Below are positions 30,830 through 41,670 of a DNA stretch of 64,000 nt, piece by piece (position 1 is the stretch's first letter; each line of letters opens with the position of its first letter). The DNA is taken from contig NC_052350.1 in NCBI RefSeq assembly GCF_009727055.1, positions 39,880,757 to 39,944,756 of the forward strand. The letters are read 5' to 3'. Under the pieces are notes generated by a model. It searched no databases, had not been told where the DNA came from, and saw only the letters and a program-made list of their open reading frames with translations. Made by a program: the position numbers and the translations under genes. This DNA is from Benincasa hispida (Eukaryota; Streptophyta; Magnoliopsida; Cucurbitales; Cucurbitaceae).

Positions 30830-32760
30830 TGATGACATAAAGTTGATGATTCTTTTTTTAAACATGTGCACTACGATATATGATGCATGATACAAGCTCA
30901 TGTTGGCACAAACTTGTAACACAAAATGTAATCTTATGCTGTGTTGTTGCTCATGCACACTTTATGTGATACTACTTCTAGATAGATGTGTTCTTAACTA
31001 TATGCTTGTAGTACGCTATGGAGTAATGCATTGTCACAAGTTTCCTTGCGCTAAAACCAAGTATAATTCCAATGCAAGTTTCTCAGAGTAATCCGAGGTC
31101 GAACACAAGGATTGTTTTCGTTAATGTGTTACATTCGTGATATATGCGATCAGTTTTTACAATTAATAAAGATTGTCTGTTTGTACAGGAAAGTAAATTG
31201 TGGTAAAGTAAAATTATTTAGATAAACTAAAGTTGCGTTAATAAAATAAATTGGGATGAAAATAAACCTAAGCTAATGTGATACAAGATACAACAAACAT
31301 GTTATACATGATGCTGAGTTCGAGACTGACTGTGAAGTTTATACAAAGGATCATGGTATGCGATGGCAAGTCTTTAGGGATGAACCAGAAGGAGAAAGAA
31401 TAATTAGTACAAACATCGCAAGTTTGTTAATTGCGTTAAAGATGTAACTAAGGTTCCGCTTTCCCTTGGTGTACACCTCTCAGTGAACAGCCGCGTTCCC
31501 ATATCTCTATGGTGAAACAGGGATGAACGTGATGAATGCAAGGTTGCTTCTATCTCTGGAAGTACTTCTCGCTTTAGTTAATGCATTCTTCCAACCCTCC
31601 CTCGATAGGCGGAATAACATCTTCACTTCTGCTCTCATAGGTGAAGATGTCGTTTAGCATGCCTTGACTAAACTTAATTATTTCCTTAACCCAGTTAATT
31701 TACTTGCTTAATTCTTGCTAATTACCCATGGTATTAAGAAAAGGTCATGGAGAAAATGAATTATGGGTGAACGGAAATAGACAGAGAAATGATATGGAAA
31801 TGATCATAACATTCAATACTAAGATTAAGCATCTGATACATGGTGTGAATGATAGAGATTAAAAAGGTGAGTACAAGTGATGATAAAGAGATAGAAACAA
31901 ATACAGAAGAGTGTCAACGTCTTGACACAGATCTAGATGGTGGTTTTGCTTGCCGACGTGTGGAATGGATGAAGAGAAGAGCTTCCCTCTCAAGCTTGCT
32001 CATCTGGAAGAAGTGACCTTCGTACAGCGCTTCGACAGTGGGGATCGAAAGGATTCCTTGACAGGAGACTCACCTCTCGGCCTTGTCTCTTAATTCTTCC
32101 CGGATCTACTCTGATTAGTTGCTCAACCAGTCTTTCTCTCAAATCAGTATATACACTTTTCTATGTATTCAAGCATTTTTTTCAGTGGAATGGTCGGAGC
32201 TATTTATAGGCTAAGCTTTGACTCTCTGACTTGTGGTCCCCACTTTATTGTTAAGGTAGTTCCTGAAATGGTGAAGTGAATATTCCTTCTGTTACGCAAT
32301 CAATCTCGTCAGAAATGCACAATGGTCAGCTGTATACACGTCAGAATCCTCCGCAATTGCATTGCTCTTCATATCTTCGATTGTTTGCCCGCATGTGGTA
32401 TTGTTTTTTATTACTGCATGCGGTTGAAATTGCGTTGATCGCAAAGCTCTTGATCGATTGTCGCATGCGCCGTCATTGCGTTGATCGTCTATTCATTTCT
32501 GAATGATTGGCACAATGCAACGTAGATGCGTTGTTCAGTTTATCTTGAGCCATGAATGCATGCGGTGACTTGATTTCCTGCAAAACAGAACTAAAACATT
32601 CTATTCTACCATCGCAATGATGTTCGTGGGTGTATTGACAACAATTTAGAATTCTCGCATTTCTAAGCTAATTTCTATACAATTGATGCAACTTTCCTTT
32701 CTTTTGGCCGCAATATCTAAATAAAACAGTTTAAATAACTTGTATTTCTACAAGTTATCA
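30830..32760 (-). mobile_element. Athila 5' LTR, copy 2
   Basis: 1931 bp, minus-strand start TGATAACTTGTAGAAATACA at 32760 and end TTATGTCATCA at 30830, followed correctly by the primer site and gag. The outer flank GTAGC (32761-32765) matches TTAGC beside copy 1 (17696) at four of five bases, so these two LTRs probably bounded one insertion into copia B. TATAAATA lies on the minus strand at 32201. Confidence 0.88.
32201..32208 (-). promoter_or_regulatory. TATA box of Athila 5' LTR
   Basis: TATAAATA on the minus strand followed by GCTCCGACC. As this LTR heads the gag-pol order, it is the likely promoter of the element. Confidence 0.55.
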
Positions 32761-35072
32761 GTAGCATCGTTGGGGCCGACCTCTGAGGTCTAAAAAGGGA
32801 GGGTTACACTTAGGAAATTTGACTGCCTCTCGGTAGCACTTATTTTATTTATTTCTACAAGTTCTTACAAAAAACAGTAGCTAAATGACTACCGAAATAA
32901 GACATATTATGGAAATAGTATTTAGTAAAAAATGTCTTGCTTTAATGAAGGAGTATTTGGCTGCCCCTCGGTAGCACTTATTTTGACTCACTATAGTATT
33001 GTTGCAAAAATATTGAAATTTTGGATACATCATCACTTTGCTAAAATATGATTGGGTTTAAATGCAATTCACTGATAAAATTTCTTTATATTTTCAGAAG
33101 GATGGGTTCTTTAGTACAACTACTGGCTTCTGATAAACTTACTAGGGATAACTATGTTATGTGGAAATCAAACTTAAATACAATACTGGTGATAGATGAC
33201 CTATGGTTCATTTTAACAAAGGAGTATCCTCTCGTTCCTGGCTCAAATGCAAACCTAAATGTTCGGAATGCATACGAAAGATGGATCAGGGCTAACGAGA
33301 AAGCCCGTGCCTATATCATTGCCAACATATCTGATGTATTGGCTAAGAAAAATGAGAGCATGAATACTACCAAAGAGATTATGGAATCTTTGCATGGTTT
33401 GGACAACCTTCCTTCTCCCTAATGAATGATGCTATTAAATACGTTTACAAATGTCGTATGAAAGAAGGGGCATCCGTTAGAAAACGTCTTGGACATAATG
33501 GTCCATTTCAACGTGGCAAGATAAACGATGTTGTCATTGATGAGAAGAGTCAAGTTGGTTTTATTCTTGAATCTCTTCCGAAGAGTTCTTGCAGTTCTGT
33601 ACGGACACGTTAATGAATAAAATAGAATATAACTTAACTACATTTCTCAATGAGCTACAAGCTTACCAGACCATGATGAGGGCTAAAGGATTGGAACTAG
33701 AAGTAAATGTTACTACTGTTGAGAAAAGAGGATCCTCCTCTAAGAAGCCTGATATTGCTTCTTCTTCATAGAATAAAAGTATTCCAATAAAGAAGAACAA
33801 AGGGAAAGGGAAAAAGAAACCTACTGGTAGAAAAGGCAAGGCAAATGTTGTAGATAAAGGAAAATGTTTTTACTGTAGTGAAGAAGGACACTGGAAGAGA
33901 AACTGCCCACAATACCTTGCGGAGAAAAGAGAAGAGAAAGCAAGACAAGGAAACTAGTTCCTTGGAAACTTCAAGTTTTGAATAGGGGAGTATTTCTCAC
34001 AACAATCAGTGGGAGATACAGTTGTTGTTAGAAGATAAACTTGTTTACTTTTATTACTGTAATGAAAGTTCTTTTATCTTTTGTAAGAAATATATTGTGT
34101 ATAAACTTTTGTTATAAATGAAATTTTCACTAGCAAAAGTTATATTTGTTCTACTGTAAAGCAACTTTTGTTAGAACCAACCAAGTTAAAAGCCATTTGC
34201 AAATATTCAAATTTTTAAACGGCTACAAATGAACAAGGCAAAGAGTTATTTAACCTATAAGTTTAGAACACTTGAAAGGTTCAAGGTGTGTAAAACTTGT
34301 TAGGTAAAATAAATCTGAAATGCTTCGATTAGATCAAAGTAAAGAGTATAAAGAGTTTGAGATTTCTAGGCTATTTTGATTGAACATGAAATTCAGTGAA
34401 AACTCTCTGCACCTCGTTGCCTTAATTGTTTTAAATATCATTCCAATTTTAAGTTTTTTTTTTTCTTCTAAAACTCCATATGAGATGTGGAGAGCTCATA
34501 AAAGTTGTTTATGATATGTAAAAGATGTTTACATAGTTTAAAAATCTGAAAGAGACCGCACATATGTTAGCGTAAAAAACTTAAGTATTAGAATACTGTT
34601 CAAATAACATGCACATTTGTAGGCAATCCAAAAGTAGTATACTTTTCATGTAAAAGAAAAATCAAGTGTTTGTGTTGACAAATACTTTTCTAGAGAAGTA
34701 TACAAGATCACCATGTATTATTTAGTTTCCATAAAAAGCAAAGTATATATCAATGAAAAGTTATTAATTAAAATTGACACTATAAACAAAAGTTGTTTGG
34801 ACAAATCAGATACATCTTACTCAAAGAGTTAAGGGTACCTCGATGTAGTGGGAGGAATGTATGACAGCCTAGCCATTATTTGGGTTTAGTGGAAACTCGA
34901 GTTATCAAGTCTTGGTGACAGTATCGAGAAATAAGAGTTGTGAAAATAAGATGCATTCCCTATATAGTTTAATAAGAAGTCCATTGTATACAAACGTGTA
35001 GAGCGATCCTCTCGACTAAAGTGTTTGAGAATCACCTAGTAAGACTAGGACTACGAGGTATACAACCTAGGG
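32761..35072 (+). mobile_element. Copia B leader-gag segment, copy 2
   Basis: Aligns with 19634-21403 but is longer, keeping the gag end and about 540 bp lost from copy 1. From 33960 to 34830 I see no recognisable domain. At 34830-34905 a remnant resembles the integrase-RT linker of the other copias (RVP then HYLG, VETRVI). The sequence then jumps to the CAAGTGGGAG tract at 35073, so protease, integrase, RT and RNase H are absent. A 28-base TTGACTGCCTCTCGGTAGCA... insertion at 32819 copies text found further down. Confidence 0.8.
33093..33957 (+). pseudogene. Copia B Gag, copy 2, with zinc knuckle
   Basis: Best Gag of element B. MGSLVQLLASDKLTRDNYVM at 33102, WKSNLNTILVIDDLWFILTK, RAYIIANISDVLAKKNESMN, KEIMESLHGLDN, then a short frameshift to a stop at 33420. 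Next IKYVYKCRMKEGASVRK (33431), GFILESLPKSS, NKIEYNLTTFLNELQAYQTM (33613), a stop near 33769, and an intact-looking knuckle CFYCSEEGHWKRNC at 33865-33906 (CX2CX4HX4C). It ends EEKARQGN, stop at 33955. No protease follows. Three frames are needed, so it is not expressed as one protein. Confidence 0.87.
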
Positions 35073-35226
35073 CAAGTGGGAGAAAAACCCGTGGGTATAT
35101 GATACCTAACGGCAAACCATGGGTATGTGATGCCCTAGTTTATTGTCTTTCTCCGTAAAACTCAAAAACTCAGTATTATATATTCATATATTTGTTGCCA
35201 CTGGAGTTTTAATCCAGGTGGGAGTT
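35070..35226 (+). other. Copia B tail with two purine tracts
   Basis: GGGCAAGTGGGAG (35070-35082) matches copia C at 13020. A second tract, CCAGGTGGGAGTT (35214-35226), directly precedes the LTR. Between them is about 130 bp with two related GTGGGTAT/CATGGGTATGTGAT phrases. The LTR-proximal tract is the likely polypurine tract. Confidence 0.6.
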
Positions 35227-37157
35227 TGTTGGATTTTATTTCCTAAAATTCGTGGTTTGTAAACAATAAACTTATTCTGAAAACTCAATAAGTTGTTATT
35301 GAATATATGAATTGCTTATTTCATTTTAGAAATAAATCCAATAAACTAAAAGATCCATGACCATTTTATGAGTACTTGAACTTTATGTGGAGACATAAAA
35401 GTGGATCAGGTTCGATTAAATAGTCAAAATGATCGATAGTATATGAATAAGATTGGATGCCTTATTCTGATAACACTATCAGATGTGGCCCACTTCGTAG
35501 TTATTACAAGGAGTTGTGAAGTGCTACAGATGAAGTGATCCTGATTTGTACATGAAGAGTGGGGGTGTTCTGTGCAATAAGCTTGCAACAGATCGAACCA
35601 CGAAATAAGTAACTCTTACTTTATAATGTTGTTTGCTATTTAAGACTGACTATTTCAAAATGATGACCTAGGTAACTTGACCTTAATCTTGAGCTAACTA
35701 TAAACTCCTGTTTATTTGGAATTATTCTTAAATTTTCATAGGTAAGGGTTGACTCAACAGCGCTGGCTTAATAAGCCTCCCATTTTAGGAGTAAGACCGG
35801 GTAGATAGTTGGGGACATAGGGTGCAAGATGGAATTCACTCCTACCCACTTTCAGGGATAGTAGAGAGGTTGTTCCCTTAAGTGCTAACTTTGGCTCTTG
35901 AACAAGGGGCCCCGCCCTCTCATTGGCCTGAGAGGAACTCGATTTGATGATCAAATTAAAAACTAATTGTTCATTAGGGGATTAGAGGGACTTAAGGAAC
36001 AAGAGGTAATCTCAGGGGTAAAACACCCTTTTGACCCAGCCGTTATTACGAACAACCTGTGAAGAGTTAACTTACTAATCATGGTTATATCGAGTGGACA
36101 CAATATATCTATAGTGAGGGGAGTGCAACTACGGGCTTTAGTGGAGTGACCCAGTATTTAACGAATGAGAGTTAATTTGGTGTAAAGAGTTTAGCCAATT
36201 AATCTCATATCGTTGGAACCCATGATCTGTAGGTCCACTAGGTCCCCCTACTAGCTCACAAATGGAATCGCCTTAGAGTAGCGTGATAAGTTGATTTGAA
36301 ACGTTCAAATTAGAGTTAAGGAAATTAGTAACTATATGTGATATAATTACACATTTAATTTTGGAATTAAATTGAATTGGAGAATCGATTAATATTTAAA
36401 TATAATTTAAATATTAATTTCATGAATAAAGATTCATGGTGGTAGAATTGGTATTAAATTAATTTAATATTTGATATTAATTAATTAAATTAATTAAATT
36501 GTTTAATTAATTACCAATTATTAATTTTATTTGAAAAATTAATTTTAGATTAATTTTTGTAAAATTAATAAAATTTCAGTTTTCTTTTTTTAAATAAAAA
36601 CTGAAATTAAGTTTTAATTTGAAAATGAATTTCAAATTAAAAGAAGAAAATTGGAAATGGAAAAAGTAGGATTTTTCTACTTTCAATTTGTAGTAGCTAA
36701 CACATAATTCCACTTTTCTTCAGCTCAATTATTCAAGCATGAGCTGTGATTCATGTAAGGATTCAATTTGCCTGATCTTCATGCAATGAAGCTTAGAAGG
36801 TCTAAGTGAAAAGGGCATGAAAATCACTAAAAATTTCTGAGAATTTTCAGAGGTTGAAGAAGGTCTTCAACCAAAGCAAACCAGTGATCTCTTCTCCTTT
36901 GTTCCCTAATTCAAGCTTGTTTTGAGTCCCACAACTCAATATAAGGTATCAAGAGAATAGTAGAGAAGACCTTGTGGTGGTTCACATCCAAAGAAAGGGA
37001 GGATTGCAACTAGAGTTCGTGATTCAAAGGTACTTCAAAGGTTAGTGTTGAGACTCTAGTTTTAGTTTATGAGCATGTTGAATTTGAAGCCAAAATTAAT
37101 GAATTAAAATGCTTATGATCCTATTTTGCTTACGCTGCTTTCTTCCTTGATCCAACA
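35227..37157 (+). mobile_element. Copia B 3' LTR
   Basis: 1931 bp from TGTTGGATTTTATTTCC to TTCCTTGATCCAACA, so the ends form the inverted repeat TGTTGGA/TCCAACA. It matches the 5' LTR at 4864-6707. The flank TTCAC at 37158 pairs with TTCAG at 4859 as TSD. It lacks the foldback of the 5' copy. The same family occurs at 48259-48795 and, inverted, at 59304-61142. Confidence 0.88.
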
Positions 37158-39236
37158 TTCACTGATATAGAATAAATACCACCTCGGGGCAAATAGTTAC
37201 TCCTACTGAACTGAGACATTTTAAATTAAATATTACACCAAAATAACTCTTTTTCTTATAACATTTAATTACCATTGATTTGGTCTAGAAATCATAAACT
37301 ACCTTAATATTTTCTTGTAAGTGTAACCTTTCATTTTCGACCCTATAATCCCTTCCCAACCAACATGCCTCAGGGTAGAACATAATTGGTGCAATTGATT
37401 ATAGCGATCTTATCCATTTTTTAAGTTTGTTGTCTCCCTTTCCCATGCAAACACCTTTCTAAGGGGGATGCTTTCAAGGCATGACGAGGCTGAGCATGGA
37501 AAAAACATTTCAAACCAATGAAGGACACCATAGGATGTGTTAACAGACGTCCTTCTCCCATTTACTATAAACACATTCTCCATTCACCTTGATATTGACC
37601 CATGCAAATACCTTCCTAAAGAAGGGTGTGCCCAGGGCACCATGAGGCCGAGCATGAATCTCACCTTGTGAACTTTTAGAGAGAACGTGCATGAAAAAAT
37701 AATATGTCATATACATCATTTTTCTCCCACTAAGTGTTTTAAAAAAATGGGTTTATTAACTCAGAAAAGTCCGGCTAAATAATTTAACTAAGTCATTGTT
37801 AATTTGCTCAATATAACGTTTATATCAAATATTTTAACAATATGTGATTTTATTTATAAAACTCTTTAATAAACAAAAACATTTATTGCATGCTTATAAA
37901 ATATTTTACTAATTCACTACCCAGATCGGTTCCCAGGCAGGGGTATTCCATTTTCGTCAGCTTAAATACCCCAACCTAGATAAAAATGTTCCTTGGACAA
38001 AGGTTCCTTATAGGCAATTATTTTATAAATTTAATCTTTTATAGAATTTATTTTAATCCAGTTAAAACAAATTAAAACATTAACTTATTTCTAATCATAT
38101 TAGAAATACCTTTAACATAAGTCTAGGTGAATAAATTTTAAACTATTTAAAATTAATTAATTTGGACCTATATTTGTATGCAACTCTTGATTATAGATTT
38201 TAATCTAGTTCATTAAACTTATAAATATATAAAATAATGAAATTATTAATACCAATAATTTGCACATATGACATTGATCAAATATAACAATTATATTTAT
38301 CTAAGTAATGTCATGCTCAATACAAAGTTTATTTTCATCCAATAATAATAGCACTTATAATTATCATCCATGAAAATAAACATGCATATTCATTTTCATT
38401 AAACAATATAACAATTATATTATTACTAATGAAAATAATTCACATACCATCATACTATATAACAATTATATTCTGACATGATGCATGGGTATGCTTAATT
38501 AATCATGCAACCATATAATATAATACTTATATTGAAAAAGATGCATAAAACATGTTTATCCTAAGGTGGGATTTTAAACTATATGACATACATTATGTAT
38601 ATTACTAATTTAATCATACATCACATGCAAAATAAAATTAAATAGCGAAATAGACCGAATTTGGCACCCTTAAAAAATATTAATTAAATTAATATACTAA
38701 TGTATATTAATCTAATTAATTAAAGTAAACTAAAATACAAAAAAAAACAAGGAAATTCGCTGCCAAACCAGAGGAAGACTCGAACCTGCCACCGCTTGGA
38801 CAGATTGCCACATGCGCACCTTGCCTCGGAGCATCGCAACACTGTACCCTAGTGTCACAACGCTATGGAAAATCTTCGCATTCCGCTTTGCATCGTAGTG
38901 TTACGGCGTTAGGTTATAGCGCCGCGACGCTGTATCACAGTGTAGTAATCCACTTCAAAGTTGCACCGAAATCCTCCGTTTTTCATCCCAATCATTAGCA
39001 AAACTTGCAAAACTTGTGACCCAAACTTATAAAATCGATTGCTAAATTAAATATCCAAAAACAATGGGCCTTTACATGATCAAATCAATTAAAAACAGTA
39101 ATCTAAAGTACCAAATTCCAAAACGTCTATTTGCAAACCCACATTCATAATGTAGAGAAAAAAACCCATCTTTTTCTCTAATGTTTTGCTTCTAAAATAA
39201 AAAATCAAAATTGCAAGAATTGGATTCTGATATCGA
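37158..39236 (-). mobile_element. Copia A leader, LTR-proximal part
   Basis: Noncoding minus-strand leader continuing from 4863. It has two copies of the leader repeat seen in B and G (at about 37440-37560 and 37580-37690, including GAGCATGAATCTCACCTTGT). A primer-site-like GATATCAGAATCC (minus strand, 39221-39235) ends it at the LTR. No ORF. This places the start of copia A at the right-hand LTR. Confidence 0.7.
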
Positions 39237-41200
39237 TTAAAGGGAATCTGATTCCCGCGAAAGCATGTGATCACCTTACAATTTTGAAAATTAATTTTGT
39301 GAGAAACTAAAATCAGTGAACTCATGGAAATATTCAAAGGATAAACAAACAAAAGGACCTAAGCATGTTTCTAATGAAGAAGAAGGGAAGAAATGAACTC
39401 ACCCATGCGGATTCTTTTCCTTCTTCATGTTTTTCCCTCCAAAGGTCACGAACAATCTTGATCTTTTCAACAAACAAGAACACCATCTCTAAGGCTACCT
39501 TATTATTCTCTTGGAATAAAAAAACGGATTGGAAGTGTGGGCTCCAAGACCTTTTGATAATTGTGTTCGACCTTTTAGAGAGAATTTCTTTTTGAAGAAC
39601 AGAGATTAGAGAGGAAGGGTGGAGGCTAGGTCATTTTTCACAAAAACAAACCTTACCCTAAAAAGGATTATAATAGTATATTTATAGGGAGAAAGAATAA
39701 CCCCTTCTCCAAGCTTTTTCATTTTCCTTCTTTTAGTTAATTAATTAATTAATTATTATTTAATTAATTAGTATACAAATTAAATAACTATATAATAAAT
39801 CAAATTTAATATAAAGTTAATTAATTAATTAATATACAAATATCACATATTTATATGTATATATCTCTTTATGAATTTAATTGATATAAATCTGATATTT
39901 GAATCTCATTCAAATACATCTCTATTATAATATAGTTTGGATTATAGATCATATCTATAAGAATTCACTATACTTTACATTAATCATATTGATATAAAAT
40001 TTCTTTAACTAATTTGAATAATCTGTTATTGACCTACAGACTAAAAGCTCAAATGATATGAGATTATTTAATTCAACTTTTTTAATTATTTAACTCAACT
40101 CTTTTAATTAAATCAATCAATATTCATTAACTACCGGTCACTTCACTAAAGATCGATAATTGCATTCTTCTCACTGTAGATGTATTTATATGTCCATGGA
40201 TATAACCAATCAATAGAGAGTCGACCCTTCACAAATTGCTCATGACTACAGCTGGGTCAAAATACCATTTTACCCCTGTAGTTACATCTAACTTCTTAAG
40301 TACCACTGATTCCTCTAATGAATAAACAGTTTATAGTCCAACTATAAACTAACACTTCTCATGCCAGTGAGAGGTTGATGTCTCATTGTTCAAGACCTAG
40401 AATTAGCTATTAAGAGAGCAATTTATCTATTTCTTCTATGATCGAGAATCAATGAATTCCTTCGTGTGTAGGTATGTTCCTAACTTCTTACTCGAACAAA
40501 TCCCCAAAATGGTAGGCTTTTTGAGTCGATTAACACGACCACTTTCACCCATACAGCTCAAGGATTGCTCTGATAAACAGGAGTTCACAACTCACTCAGG
40601 ATTAAGGTCAAGTCATCCATGGTCATCCTAGTGAAATATTAGTTTCTTCAAGTAACATTGTTATAAAGAGAAACCAATCATTTCACGATTTGGTCTTGTA
40701 TAAACTCTTTATACAGAATACCTCACTCACATATCTCCACATGAACAATTAAGGCCAACTCATCTATGATCGTCTTAGTGAAATATTGGTTTCTTCAGGT
40801 AACGGTGTAGAAACAATCATTTCGCAGTCTGGTCTTATATAAACTCTTTATATAGGATACCCTCACTCACATGTCTACTCATGAACAATATTACTCATAC
40901 TGTCTGTAACATTTACAACTCATGTAACAATTACAAGGTCGTATCCGTAGTGATATCAGGATAAGACACCCAATCTTATCCATTTACTACAAACCTTTTA
41001 GGTTATAACTTGAACATCCACTTGTATGTGTTCCATATACTGTTCTAGTGATATCACATAACTTTGGATCTTAGTTTATGGAATTGAATTAATGCAGTCT
41101 GAATGTCAAATAAAATACCTCTTATTTTATTAAATAAATAACTAGTTTTTTCAAAATACAAACTACAAGATATACGAGATTTAGGACAGTAAATCCAACA
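39237..41200 (-). mobile_element. Copia A 5' LTR
   Basis: About 1.96 kb. The minus strand starts TGTTGGATTTACTGTCC at 41200. It ends near 39237 beside a degraded initiator-Met-tRNA-type primer site. It contains a tandem duplication of about 140 bp (40604-40748 and 40749-40890). The outer flank is gypsy D gag, so A inserted in D; the partner TSD would lie left of the window. Confidence 0.75.
40604..40890. repeat. ~140-bp tandem duplication within copia A LTR
   Basis: Both units contain GTCNTAGTGAAATATT-GTTTCTTCA.GTAAC, ATAAACTCTTTATA and end in CATGAACAAT. Other LTRs of this type have the block once. Confidence 0.7.
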
Positions 41201-41650
41201 GCCATGAGGTCTCATATCGTCGCACACAATATGAAACTCCTTCAAATGCTTGTGCGAGTCCTCTCTTGTTGAACCATAGAAAATAGGTAATAAATAAATC
41301 GATCTAGATTTAAGCTCAAAGTTACCTATTGTCTCAGGATATGTGATTCAGAAGGGGTGCTGCTCAACATTGGAGGTATCAAGGTCTCTTAATGACTACT
41401 CCTGCTCAAGCTGGCCCATCGTCCCTTCTTCTTCTTCTAAGTGCTCTTCTTCTAGTGTGCTTTCTATACGAATTTGTTCTTCTCTAGCTCCATGTTCTCT
41501 AGTTTCTCTCCTACATTGCCTTTCCTCCTGACCAAGCTCTGCAAAATACAACAAGAAATTTTGATCCTGGGAGGATCGGGCTATACAAAGAAAGAAAAAC
41601 CAAAGGAAAATGAACGACTAAAAACCCCTTAAAAAGAGAAATTTCTTGGC
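41201..41650 (-). pseudogene. Gypsy D Gag, N-terminal part (interrupted by copia A)
   Basis: The minus strand carries an acidic run RIESTLEEEHLEEEEGTM (41470-41420), a stop, then NFELKSRSIYLLPIFYGSTR, EDSHKHLKEFHIVCDDMRPH before copia A begins at 41200. The FELKS...LPIF.G...ED.HKHLKEFH.VC pattern is the conserved start of a plant gypsy retrotransposon-gag domain. The reading continues past copia A, out of the window. It belongs with the primer site and LTR immediately upstream. Confidence 0.8.
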
Positions 41651-41668
41651 TCCTCAGAACAACACCAA
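41651..41668 (-). other. Gypsy D primer-binding site (decayed)
   Basis: The minus strand reads TTGGTGTTGTTCTGAGGA just after the LTR end, comparable to the tRNA-Asp-type site TTGGCGCCGTTGCCGGGGA with CpG losses and a one-base gap. Confidence 0.6.
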
Positions 41669-41670
41669 TT

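Larger units (their letters stand above)
4864..37157 (+). mobile_element. Copia B, whole nested element (about 32 kb with its insertions)
   Basis: Bounded by LTRs of one family: 5' TGTAGGGTTTTATG at 4864 and 3' LTR 35227-37157 ending TCCAACA. The flanks TTCAG (4859-4863) and TTCAC (37158-37162) form a TSD with one mismatch, and copia A leader sequence lies on both outer sides. Its own body is small: LTRs, a leader of about 1.6 kb, a gag and a short tail. The remaining length comes from a copia (6708-15168), an Athila-type LTR (15169-16066) and the Athila complex (17701-32760), including a duplicated B segment. Confidence 0.75.

Noticed and set aside
38900..38960. GC-richer stretch 38810-38960 in A leader as a host exon
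   Set aside because: It reads TGTCACAACGCT/AGCGTCGCGACGC-type text that recurs in other leaders and LTRs (42590-42720, 43390-43430, 50600-50700). No frame or splice support.
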